A stretch of 64,000 nucleotides of DNA, taken from the NCBI RefSeq assembly GCF_006539945.1, contig NZ_BJNZ01000005.1, positions 124,001-188,000 of the forward strand, written 5' to 3'. The notes beneath the pieces were generated by a model. It saw nothing but the letters and a program-made list of their open reading frames with translations. It did not search any database and was not told the origin of the DNA. Below, in pieces: positions 45,105 through 51,341 of this stretch. Positions within the stretch are counted from its first letter, which is position 1; each line of letters opens with the position of its first letter. This DNA comes from Cellulosimicrobium cellulans. Its GTDB lineage: Bacteria; Actinomycetota; Actinomycetes; Actinomycetales; Cellulomonadaceae. The translations under genes and the position numbers were made by a program.

Positions 45105-45986
45105 TTGCCCAATACGTTTACACCGACCCTGGTCGCCCAGGTCGCCGTCAAGTACGCCGTGAAGGGCTTCGTGCTCTCCGGCGAGGTCTACCGAGATGTC
45201 GAGAGCGAGTACAGGCCCGGGTCCGGTCACGTTGCGAAGGTTCGCGTGCCGGGCGGCGCGAAGACGACGCTCCGCGACGCGAACGACCTCTCCACCATCC
45301 CGGCGAGCAACCTCGACGAGAAGACCATCGACGTCACGCTCCGCGAGGCGCACTCGCGGGCCGTCCTCGGCACGGCCGAGCGCGACCTCGGTATCACCGA
45401 CTTCACGCGCCAGGTGATCGCGCCTCTCGTGACGAGCGTCGCCGACACCTGCGAGGCCCAGGTCGCCGGGCTCGTCAACGCGGTCACGCTCAATGACACC
45501 GTGACGTACGCCGACGGCGGCAACCTCGCCAAGGCGATCACCGCGGCGCGCTCGATCCTGCGCGGCAACGGCGTGCAGACGGCCGACGAAATCGTTGCCT
45601 TCCTCGGCGTCGATGCCTACGCCGCCGCGCTCGACTCCGGCCTCCTGGAGAACGGCGACTCGATCCGGCGCGTCCGGATCATCGAGACCGACCGCATGAC
45701 CAACCCCGCCGACGTCGTCGTCGCCGCACCGAAGCGCGCCTTCACGCTCGCCGTGCGCGCCCCCGAGGTTCCGGACGGTGTCGCCTCCGGCGCATCCGTG
45801 AAGGACGAGGACGCCGGATTCGGCCTGCGCTACGTCGAGACCTTCGACGGCTCGATCGCGGCGAGCACCGCCCTGGTCTCCGCGTACGTCGGCGCGAAGG
45901 CACTCCCGCTGCCCGTGCTCGACCCCGAGACCGGCACCGTGAACCTCGTCGAGGGCGGCGCCGCGGTGCGCTTCACCGCGGCCTGA
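45105..45986 (+). CDS. P22-type major capsid (coat) protein
   Basis: A 293-aa protein resembling the P22 coat protein family of actinobacterial phages. The N-terminal arm PTLVAQVAVKYAVKGFVLSG is followed by VYRDVESEYRPGSGHVAKVR and a DEKTIDVTLREAHSRAV strand block, the usual layout of this HK97-fold family. The TTG start is set by CTGGAGTT at good spacing and an N terminus that fits. It is the only large structural gene in the element. No scaffold or protease gene adjoins it. It could build a small capsid for the element alone or remodel a helper capsid (inference). Confidence 0.72.
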   Translation: MPNTFTPTLVAQVAVKYAVKGFVLSGEVYRDVESEYRPGSGHVAKVRVPGGAKTTLRDANDLSTIPASNLDEKTIDVTLREAHSRAVLGTAERDLGITDFTRQVIAPLVTSVADTCEAQVAGLVNAVTLNDTVTYADGGNLAKAITAARSILRGNGVQTADEIVAFLGVDAYAAALDSGLLENGDSIRRVRIIETDRMTNPADVVVAAPKRAFTLAVRAPEVPDGVASGASVKDEDAGFGLRYVETFDGSIAASTALVSAYVGAKALPLPVLDPETGTVNLVEGGAAVRFTAA

Positions 45987-45987
45987 C

Positions 45988-46055
45988 GTCTCACCATTCC
46001 GTCCCGGTCTCGTCCCACCGTTGGTGAACCGGTGAGACGAGACGAGACGGGACGG
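45988..46055 (+). other. two mutually exclusive (or pseudoknotted) RNA stems after the coat gene
   Basis: GTCTCACC (45988-45995) pairs with GGTGAGAC (46031-46038). CCGTCCCGGTCTCGTC (45999-46014) pairs with GACGAGACGGGACGG (46041-46055) with one bulge. The stems interlock, so they compete or form a pseudoknot. Confidence 0.55.
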
Positions 46056-46192
46056 GACAGAGCGCGTCTCGCGCTCCGCCGACCGCCGCACGGTCGGTGT
46101 CCCACCCGGGACGCGTCCGGCTTGCGCGTCCCAGCCGCCCAGCGTCGGGGGCCTTTCCGGGCTCCTTTCGACCCCGACGTCGTGCGGCCCGA

Positions 46193-46246
46193 GGCCCCGG
46201 CGCTCCCCGGCTCTCCTGGCGCCGAGGAGCGCCGGGGCCTTTTCTC
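46193..46246 (+). terminator. strong rho-independent terminator
   Basis: GGCCCCGGCGCTCC and GGAGCGCCGGGGCC form a perfect 14-bp stem followed by TTTTCT. It would end coat-gene transcription before the small-gene run. Confidence 0.88.
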
Positions 46247-46277
46247 GTCTTCCGTCCTCCGCCCGAAGGGACTCCCC

Positions 46278-46604
46278 ATGACCTCCGTCGACAACACCCG
46301 CGCCACGCTGGGCGACCTTGTGCTCTCCTCGCGCTCGCTCGCGCTCCGCCTTGACGAGGCCCGCGCCGTGCAGTGGTCCCCGTCCCCGCGGCGCATCGTG
46401 ACGCGCGAGGACGTCCCAGGGCGAGGCGTGAAGGGCACGACCTCCGACCCGACGGCTGCCGTCGCGCTCGACACTCCCCGTCTCGGCGTGCGCGCGGCGG
46501 CACGACGCGGCGGCCACGCCCTGACGCGCGCGCTGGAGGCCGTGCGCGCCGCCGAGCGAGAGGTCGACGCCGCCCTCGCGGCCTGGCACGGCGAGGACGT
46601 GTAA
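46278..46604 (+). CDS. small phage-type protein with SDPT motif
   Basis: A 108-aa protein. RIVTREDVPGRGVKG followed by TSDPTAAVALDTPR and a helical, charged C terminus (EAVRAAEREVDAALAAWHGE) resembles short conserved proteins of actinophages (the DUF7169-like group, from memory). The ATG has GAAGGGA upstream. It starts the small-gene unit after the strong terminator. Function is unknown. The helical tail could be a nucleic-acid or capsid-binding element. Confidence 0.65.
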   Translation: MTSVDNTRATLGDLVLSSRSLALRLDEARAVQWSPSPRRIVTREDVPGRGVKGTTSDPTAAVALDTPRLGVRAAARRGGHALTRALEAVRAAEREVDAALAAWHGEDV

Positions 46605-46628
46605 ACGCACCAGCTAATTGCCGCTCGA

Positions 46629-46642
46629 CGTCTCGCGAGACG
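46629..46642. promoter_or_regulatory. perfect 14-bp palindrome
   Basis: CGTCTCGCGAGACG is fully self-complementary and lies between two small genes, 83 bases before the ATG at 46725. The GTCTCG/CGAGAC half-site also recurs at 46006-46060, so a common element-encoded regulator may bind both regions. Confidence 0.4.
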
Positions 46643-46724
46643 CCCGGCAACGACAAACCGGGACGCGCACGACTCCTCCACCGCCACCGTCGGCACCCCG
46701 CCGACGCCCTCCCGAGGAGCCCTC

Positions 46725-46946
46725 ATGCGCCACCGAACCCGCACCACCGCACCGACCGCCGCCGCCCACCTCGCCGCGTTCACCCGCCGCTACCTCGCCG
46801 AGCGCGCCACCGGAACGCCCCGAGCCCTCGCGCACTCCCGCGCGACCCTCCACGCGCTCCGCGCGGCCCCGTGGGCCACCGCGAACCCCGAGGTCGCCGA
46901 GACCGCGCGCGTCGAGACCGCCCGCGACGCCGAGGCCGGCCGATGA
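46725..46946 (+). CDS. hypothetical 73-aa basic protein
   Basis: A 73-aa Arg/Ala-rich protein with a central helix (HLAAFTRRYLAERATGTPRA). I do not recognise it. The ATG follows GAGGAGCCCTC at ideal spacing, and its stop overlaps the next start (ATGA), which supports real translation. Confidence 0.6.
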   Translation: MRHRTRTTAPTAAAHLAAFTRRYLAERATGTPRALAHSRATLHALRAAPWATANPEVAETARVETARDAEAGR

Positions 46947-47185
46947 GCGCTCGCATCCTCGACCCGGTCGACGACCGCGCACTACCCGAGCCCGAACCCG
47001 ACGTCCCACCCGGCCACGTCGAGGTCTCCGTCCTGACCGACCACGGCGTCCCCGCCCGCGTCTGTCTGCCCGCCGAGCACCCGCTCCTTTCCGCCGTGCT
47101 CGCGCGCAAGTCGACCCGCGTCCGACGCACCGCGCCCGGCGTCGTGCTGCCCGCCCCCGAACCCACTCCGGAGCCCGCCCCGTGA
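46943..47185 (+). CDS. hypothetical 80-aa protein
   Basis: An 80-aa protein with a Pro/Glu-rich N terminus (ALPEPEPDVPPGHVEVSVLT), a short beta-like core and a Pro-rich end. No family recognised. Both its start and stop overlap neighbouring genes by four bases, as expected in a compact phage operon. Confidence 0.6.
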   Translation: MSARILDPVDDRALPEPEPDVPPGHVEVSVLTDHGVPARVCLPAEHPLLSAVLARKSTRVRRTAPGVVLPAPEPTPEPAP

Positions 47186-47481
47186 ACCGCACCCGCACCC
47201 CGCGCCGCACTCGCCGCGAGTACCGGCGCCGTGTCGCCGCCTACGTCGCCGCGGTCCGCACGCTCGCCCCGACGATCGCCGACGGCGCGAGCGAGGAGAC
47301 CCTCGTCCGCCTGGGCACCTCGCTCCTGACCCTCGCGGCCCTGGGCGGCTCTCACCTCGACGACGCGCTCGCCGTCTCCCTGGAGCACTCCACCGCCACC
47401 CGCCGCGAGTGGGGCTCCCTCCTGGTCGCCGCGACGACCCACCTCGGCCCGCTCCTGTCCGACAAGGAGCCCGGCGCGTGA
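47182..47481 (+). CDS. hypothetical 99-aa helical protein
   Basis: A 99-aa protein with a very basic N terminus (RTPRRTRREYRRRVAAYVAA) and amphipathic helices after it (ETLVRLGTSLLTLAALGG). No family recognised. The GTG overlaps the previous stop (GTGA) and the stop overlaps the adaptor start. A DNA- or capsid-binding role is possible. Confidence 0.6.
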   Translation: MNRTRTPRRTRREYRRRVAAYVAAVRTLAPTIADGASEETLVRLGTSLLTLAALGGSHLDDALAVSLEHSTATRREWGSLLVAATTHLGPLLSDKEPGA

Positions 47482-47861
47482 GCCCCCTCCCGCCCGCACT
47501 CTCGGCGCTGTGCCGCCGTCTCGGCGTCGAGACCCTCGACGGGGTCGACGCCTCCCGCGCCGAGTCCGCGCTCGACGACGCGACCACCCTCGCCCTCGCC
47601 GAGGTGCGCCCAGCCACCGCGGCGCGATGGATCGAGGACGCTCCCCACGTCGTAACGACCGTGATCCTCAAGGCCGCACGCCGCGAGTACGAGAACCCCC
47701 AGGGCTACCGCTCCGAGAACCTCGGCGAGTACGGCGCGACGGTCGACGTCGCCTCCGGCGTCTACCTCACGGCCGCCGAGGTCGCGCTCGTGCGCCGCGC
47801 CGAGAGCGGCCACCGCGGCCCCGTCGTCGGCACCGTGCGCACCCCCTCCGCCTACGCCTAG
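47478..47861 (+). CDS. probable phage head-tail adaptor (head completion) protein
   Basis: A 127-aa protein. The layout ALDDATTLALAEVRP, then VVTTVILKAARREYENPQGY, then GVYLTAAEVALVRRAES is the pattern of the small helical head-to-tail adaptors found beside capsid genes in actinophages (gp6/gp15-like). Such proteins sit under the portal and seal the DNA-filled head. Its presence with a coat gene but without a portal gene would require a helper-phage portal (inference). The GTG overlaps the previous stop by four bases. The last gene of the overlapping run. Confidence 0.58.
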   Translation: MSPLPPALSALCRRLGVETLDGVDASRAESALDDATTLALAEVRPATAARWIEDAPHVVTTVILKAARREYENPQGYRSENLGEYGATVDVASGVYLTAAEVALVRRAESGHRGPVVGTVRTPSAYA

Positions 47862-48064
47862 CCCTCCGCCAGCCCCAGCCGAGGGGGTATCCCGGGTGGC
47901 CGGTCCCGCGACCCGATCGCGCGCGACCGGACACCTGGGGGGCGCCTCCCTCCCCCCGGGGCCGCGCCAGCCCGGTGCGGCATAGCAGAAGCCTGTGCGC
48001 GCGGATTCCAGGGTCGCAGCGTGACATCCGGCCCCCTACGAGCCCGAACCCCCCGAGGAGCCCC

Positions 48065-48253
48065 GTGACCGACTACGCCCCCGGCGTCCCTGTACCCGTC
48101 CCGGACTACGGCGACGTCTGCCACGAGTGCGGCGGAACGATCGACCGATGGGCGCCGCCGTCGGCCGTCACGTGCTCCGACGACTGCCGCACCGCCCGCC
48201 GTCGGCGCCTCGCCCGCGACCGCCAGGCCCGGCACCGCGCCTCCTCGTCCTAG
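48065..48253 (+). CDS. small zinc-ribbon protein
   Basis: A 62-aa protein with CHECGG and CSDDC pairs 20 residues apart, a four-Cys zinc ribbon, and a basic C terminus (RTARRRRLARDRQARHR). This type is common in actinophages near HNH or terminase genes. GAGGAGCCCC precedes the GTG. It may bind DNA. The 203 bases before it contain GC-rich palindromic sequence but no gene. Confidence 0.65.
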   Translation: MTDYAPGVPVPVPDYGDVCHECGGTIDRWAPPSAVTCSDDCRTARRRRLARDRQARHRASSS

Positions 48254-48284
48254 GGCGCCGATCGCTACATCGGCGGTACGTCGA

Positions 48285-48332
48285 CGACGAAGCCCTCACT
48301 CCCTGGTCTCGCAGGTCGTGAGGGCTTCGTCG
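48285..48332. terminator. bidirectional terminator, convergent units
   Basis: CGACGAAGCCCTCAC and GTGAGGGCTTCGTCG form a perfect 15-bp stem between the rightward small genes and the leftward SinR-like gene. TTGG follows on the plus strand. Confidence 0.88.
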
Positions 48333-48350
48333 TTGGTTACTTCAGGACCG

Positions 48351-48626
48351 TCACACCGACTTCTTGATCCAGTCCCACGCGTCCTGCGAGAGCCAGCCGG
48401 AGTAGGTGTCTCCAGAGATGTTCAGGACGAGGAGGTTGTCGTTCTTGTCCATGTGGGGGAGCAGAGCCGCGCTGACGTCGGCCGCGGTGAGCCCGTACCC
48501 GCTCACGATCCACGTGGAGTCGAGGTAGTGCCACCAGGAGGACCCGGCCTCCTTGATCGCCTTGTGCAGCGTGCTGTAGTCCTGGCCGGGCGTGTTCAGG
48601 TCGTACGTGACGAGGATCGCCGTCAT
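48351..48626 (-). CDS. SinR-family, Cas2-like small protein
   Basis: A 91-aa protein. The opening AILVTYDLNTPGQDYSTLHK with GSSWWHYLDSTWIVSG and DNLLVLNISGDTYSGWLSQD matches the standalone SinR family (a name unrelated to Bacillus SinR), whose ferredoxin fold is related to Cas2/VapD nucleases. The Asp after VTY is kept. No CRISPR repeats or other cas genes exist here, so it is not an adaptation protein. It could be a nuclease, toxin or regulator carried as cargo (inference). The ATG has GGAGTTAG upstream, and a palindrome lies 40 bases before the start. Confidence 0.75.
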   Translation of the reverse strand: MTAILVTYDLNTPGQDYSTLHKAIKEAGSSWWHYLDSTWIVSGYGLTAADVSAALLPHMDKNDNLLVLNISGDTYSGWLSQDAWDWIKKSV

Positions 48627-48665
48627 GTTCTAACTCCATCCGGCGCAAATACTCAGACCGAACAT

Positions 48666-48691
48666 GCGGGTCGCGATATTTCGCGATCCGC
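48666..48691. promoter_or_regulatory. 26-bp palindrome upstream of the SinR-like gene
   Basis: Arms GCGG-n-TCGCGA and TCGCGA-n-CCGC are symmetric around 48678/48679 with only the marked positions mismatched. A wider pair, TCTAACTCC (48629-48637) and GGAGTTAGA (48699-48707), flanks it. The site lies in the promoter zone of the leftward gene and looks like an operator. Confidence 0.55.
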
Positions 48692-48741
48692 CCCTACCGG
48701 AGTTAGATTGAGAGCGCCTACCAAGCACATCCACAACGCAA

Positions 48742-48774
48742 CCACCGTGAGGGCTTCGGCCTCACCCACGGTGG
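48742..48774. terminator. hairpin 1 of three
   Basis: CCACCGT...ACGGTGG encloses GAGG...CCTC around GCTTCGG. A T-rich tail (TGTTGCTT) follows on the plus strand. No gene ends beside it. Confidence 0.5.
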
Positions 48775-48851
48775 GTGTTGCTTGCGCCGTGTCAATCTTC
48801 GCACGACCCACTGACACCCCACCAAGGGCGACACGCCGACGCTGTGGATAT

Positions 48852-48892
48852 CCGAAAGCCCGAAGCGCTCCTCTGGGAGACTTCGGGCTTTC
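48852..48892. terminator. hairpin 2 of three
   Basis: CGAAAGCCCGAAG and CTTCGGGCTTTCG form a perfect 13-bp stem with TCTTCGTCC after it. No gene ends beside it, so it may end a small RNA. Confidence 0.65.
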
Positions 48893-48923
48893 GTCTTCGT
48901 CCTCGGCGCTCTACTGACTCACA

Positions 48924-48967
48924 ACGGCCCCCGGTCACCCTCGGCGACGAGGGCGGCCGGGGGCCGT
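48924..48967. terminator. hairpin 3 of three, ends the leftward unit
   Basis: ACGGCCCCCGG and CCGGGGGCCGT form an 11-bp stem with an inner CCCTC/GAGGG stem and TTCTGTG after it. It lies 10 bases beyond the stop of the leftward small gene at 48977. The span 48627-48976 holds no gene, only these three hairpins and the promoter zone above. Confidence 0.75.
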
Positions 48968-48976
48968 TTCTGTGCT

Positions 48977-49174
48977 TCAGGAGTCGCCGCTCACGACCCA
49001 GCGGTCGGCCGCCTTCTGGGCCTCCTCCACCGACTTGTGAACCCCTGTCTCGTGCAGCCGTTCGCCGGGAGCCTCACGGGTGAGGGAGTACCCATCCGAC
49101 CGCGTCCGGATCGTGAAGAGGACGCCGCTCTCGACGGCGGTCCACTCGCTGGCCGTTGTCTGCTTCCAATCCAT
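48977..49174 (-). CDS. hypothetical 65-aa protein
   Basis: A 65-aa protein starting MDWKQTTASEWTAVESGVLF with a helical end (KSVEEAQKAADRWVV). No family recognised. A GTG at 49189 would add five residues; neither start has a strong ribosome site. Last gene of the leftward unit. Confidence 0.5.
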   Translation of the reverse strand: MDWKQTTASEWTAVESGVLFTIRTRSDGYSLTREAPGERLHETGVHKSVEEAQKAADRWVVSGDS

Positions 49175-49272
49175 GCCGGGACCGTACACGGCCGCGGAAG
49201 CGGAGTCGGCGCCCCTGCTGCGCGAACGCCCCGATCCTCACAAGGGCCGGGGACGGCCCTTCGCCGCGGCGG

Positions 49273-49683
49273 CTACGGTTCCATGGTGAGCCAGGAAGGC
49301 AGTATGCCTCTCTGCTCCAGCACTTCGAGAGCCGTTCGCTTCCTCCTGTGCAGATCGAACGCATGGGTAGCCAACTCCAGGGTTAGACCGTCCTCCGACG
49401 GTTCGACCTGATCCAGCGCCTCGCGGAATTCTTGCGCCAGAGATGCGAACTCCTCAGGGCTCGGACCCTGGTTCCACAGTGCGGCGAGGGCTTCGTTCAC
49501 GTTCTCGCGGACCGCGACCTGATGCTCGCGGGCCGTCTCCTTCATACGGGAGTAATTCTCAAGCGCAGTCTTCGTCTCGCCGATCCGATCGGCGAGGACC
49601 GGCACCAGTGCCAGGAGGACCGCGGTGTCGAGAGTCGCGTACAGATTGCGGACGGATTCCTCGTCGTCACGAACGTATGTCAT
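49273..49683 (-). CDS. hypothetical 136-aa helical protein
   Basis: A 136-aa mostly helical acidic protein (TYVRDDEESVRNLYATLD, then GETKTALENYSRMKETAREH). Base composition is visibly less GC-rich than its neighbours, including codons such as AAT and TTC/CAA, hinting at a different origin. No family recognised. It lies between the replication-like gene and the 65-aa gene, same direction. Confidence 0.65.
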   Translation of the reverse strand: MTYVRDDEESVRNLYATLDTAVLLALVPVLADRIGETKTALENYSRMKETAREHQVAVRENVNEALAALWNQGPSPEEFASLAQEFREALDQVEPSEDGLTLELATHAFDLHRRKRTALEVLEQRGILPSWLTMEP

Positions 49684-49709
49684 GCCATGGCAGGGTAGCC
49701 CTCGCCCGC

Positions 49710-50693
49710 TCAGGCCGTCGCCGCGTAGGTCCGGGCGGCCTTCGCCGCCGCGAGAGTCTCGCGGATCGAGAGCCGCGCCCCGGCGACCTCGGGGGCGTCC
49801 AGCGCCGCCGCGCGAGCGTCCTCCTCGGCGTGCTGGGCGGCCCTCTCCGCGGCCCGGAGCCTCACGGCCTCCTGGGCGGCCCGAGCCGCCGCCGTACGAC
49901 TCTCCTGGCCGCTCCCGCGAGCCTCACGGAGAGCCCAGGCGAACCACGCGAGCGAGTCGCGCGCCGCCGTCGCGAGCGTCGCCCGGCCGTTCTGGGCGTG
50001 CCAGGCGTCCACGGCGCCGACGACGTCGCTCGCGGACCACTCCTCGACGCCTACCGCCTGGAGCACGTTCGCCAGGTTTCCGACGTGGCGGCCCCTCGTC
50101 AGGTACGGAAGCCGACGGTCGACCGCTGCCGCGAGCCGCTGGACGCGGAGCGTCCGGGGCTTCCGGTCGGTCTTCGAGTTCGAGGTCGTCTTCTTCGCCG
50201 CCCGCGTGCGGGCGTTGGTGATCGAGGGAGAGGTGAGATTACCCGTGAGACCTTCGGTCTCCGGGTGGGGTGACACTTCACGGGGCGCATGGGTGAGAGC
50301 GCGCGTGCTCGCCTTCCGGAAGCGGCCGGTGCGCTCCCGCTCGGCGCGCGTGAGGTGACGCCCGCCGTCGACCGTGACGAGGAGCCCGGCGTCGCGCAGG
50401 TCGGCGAGGCGGCGGTAGACCGTGCGCGCGACGACGCCCGCGACGCGCGCCAGGCGCTCGACGGAGACCGCGACGTCGCGGCCCGTGCGGTGCTCGGCGT
50501 AGCCCGCGAGAGCCTCGGCGACCGCGCGGAGCGACCGGCGACGGTCGGAACGGAACGCGGCACCCGCCTCCTCGACGGACGCTAGGAACGCCTCGCGCGT
50601 CTGCCAGACGGGAACCGTCGCGTAGGCGCCGGGAGCCGTCTCGATCTTGACCGCGGGCCGACGACGTCGGGGCGCGGTATCTGTGCGCCGCAT
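49710..50693 (-). CDS. winged-helix replication-initiator-like protein
   Basis: A 327-aa protein. Residues 25-110 form a winged helix: SLRAVAEALAGYAEHRTGRD, VSVERLARVAGVVARTVYRR, then LADLRDAGLLVTVDGGRHL. This layout is common to plasmid and phage replication initiators and helper-type HTH proteins. The middle is basic and variable, and the C terminus is a long Ala/Glu/Arg helix. The ATG at 50693 is preferred; the upstream open frame is not coding-like. It probably replicates or controls the element; a pure transcription factor is the alternative. Confidence 0.6.
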   Translation of the reverse strand: MRRTDTAPRRRRPAVKIETAPGAYATVPVWQTREAFLASVEEAGAAFRSDRRRSLRAVAEALAGYAEHRTGRDVAVSVERLARVAGVVARTVYRRLADLRDAGLLVTVDGGRHLTRAERERTGRFRKASTRALTHAPREVSPHPETEGLTGNLTSPSITNARTRAAKKTTSNSKTDRKPRTLRVQRLAAAVDRRLPYLTRGRHVGNLANVLQAVGVEEWSASDVVGAVDAWHAQNGRATLATAARDSLAWFAWALREARGSGQESRTAAARAAQEAVRLRAAERAAQHAEEDARAAALDAPEVAGARLSIRETLAAAKAARTYAATA

Positions 50694-50748
50694 GGGGCAC
50701 GCCGAGGAGACCCTCCCCGACATCGGGGGAGGGTCTCGATCGGCTTCG

Positions 50749-51024
50749 TCAGGCGCGGGCCGAGTGGCGGGTGACGGCGTCGACGACGTCGTCGACGACG
50801 GCCGCGAAGGTCTCGTCGTCGAGGTCGCCGAGGTGGACGTCGAGGGCCACCGCGACGGCCTCGGCGAGGGTGAGGCCCGCCCGCGGGCCGCTTCCGGCGT
50901 TCGCCAGCGCGACAGCCTCGTCGACGGCGGCCGAGAGCGCGACCTCGGCGAGCGTGCCGCCCGTGGCGGCATCGATCACGACGGCGACGGTCTCGGCGGG
51001 CGTGGAGTGGGTAGAGTTGGGCAC
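50749..51024 (-). CDS. hypothetical 91-aa acidic protein
   Basis: A 91-aa Ala/Val/Asp-rich protein (TVAVVIDAATGGTLAEVALS, then LDVHLGDLDDETFAAVVDDV). No family recognised. Its GTG has a strong AGGAGG site ten bases upstream. As the first gene inward from the right end it could be a recombination directionality factor or early regulator, but no sequence feature proves it. Confidence 0.6.
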   Translation of the reverse strand: MPNSTHSTPAETVAVVIDAATGGTLAEVALSAAVDEAVALANAGSGPRAGLTLAEAVAVALDVHLGDLDDETFAAVVDDVVDAVTRHSARA

Positions 51025-51113
51025 GACGGGCCTCCTATAAGGCTCTGTCCGCGCCCCCGGGAGGTTGCCGCCTCCGCGGGGGCTTCCCCGTCGACCGTCC
51101 TCTCCTCTCATGA

Positions 51114-51120
51114 GGCGAGC
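51114..51120. other. attR core
   Basis: GGCGAGC identical to 43092-43098. To its right tadB resumes in frame (GAG CTC GAG GCG CGC across the rejoined site). Confidence 0.85.
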
Positions 51121-51341
51121 TCGAGGCGCGCCAGTCCTGGACGGTGAACGGCGCGCGGCTCGCCGTCGCGGGCCCCTGGGTGGTGCTCGGATTCCTGGCG
51201 TCGCGGCCCGAGACCGCGACTGCCTACAACTCGCTGACGGGGGCGCTCGTCCTCGGCGTCGGAGCCGCCTGCTCCGCGGCGGCGTACCAGCTCATGCTGC
51301 GGATCGGGCGCCTGCCCGAGGAGGAGAGGGTGCTCCGATGA
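51121..51341 (+). pseudogene. tadB: tadB, 3' part
   Basis: Codes the last 73 residues of TadB, beginning LEARQSWTVNGARLAVAGPW once joined to the 5' part, then a membrane helix (LTGALVLGVGAACSAAAYQL) and EEERVLR. A GTG at 51144 could start a short separate peptide, but it has no ribosome site. Its stop overlaps the tadC start (ATGA), so in the integrated state tadC loses its usual upstream translation. Confidence 0.9.

Larger units (their letters stand above)
43092..51120 (+). mobile_element. 8.0-kb integrated element, putative capsid-encoding phage satellite, inside tadB
   Basis: One copy of the core plus 8,022 bases separate the two halves of tadB. Rightward genes: serine recombinase, P22-type coat protein, several tiny genes, probable head-tail adaptor, zinc-ribbon protein. 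Leftward genes: SinR/Cas2-fold protein, two small proteins, a winged-helix replication-like protein and a small acidic protein. Strong terminators separate the units. No portal, terminase, scaffold protease or tail genes were found. This gene set is too small for a phage but includes virion parts, so a satellite that uses a helper phage is the best reading (inference). Transposon ends, IS genes and plasmid transfer genes are absent. Confidence 0.85.

Noticed and set aside
48351-48626. CRISPR adaptation module
   Set aside because: The Cas2-like protein has no cas1 beside it, and no spaced direct repeats exist in the window.
43092-51120. Integration into a tRNA gene or a conventional full prophage
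   Set aside because: No tRNA is at either end; the target is tadB, and packaging, lysis and tail genes are missing.
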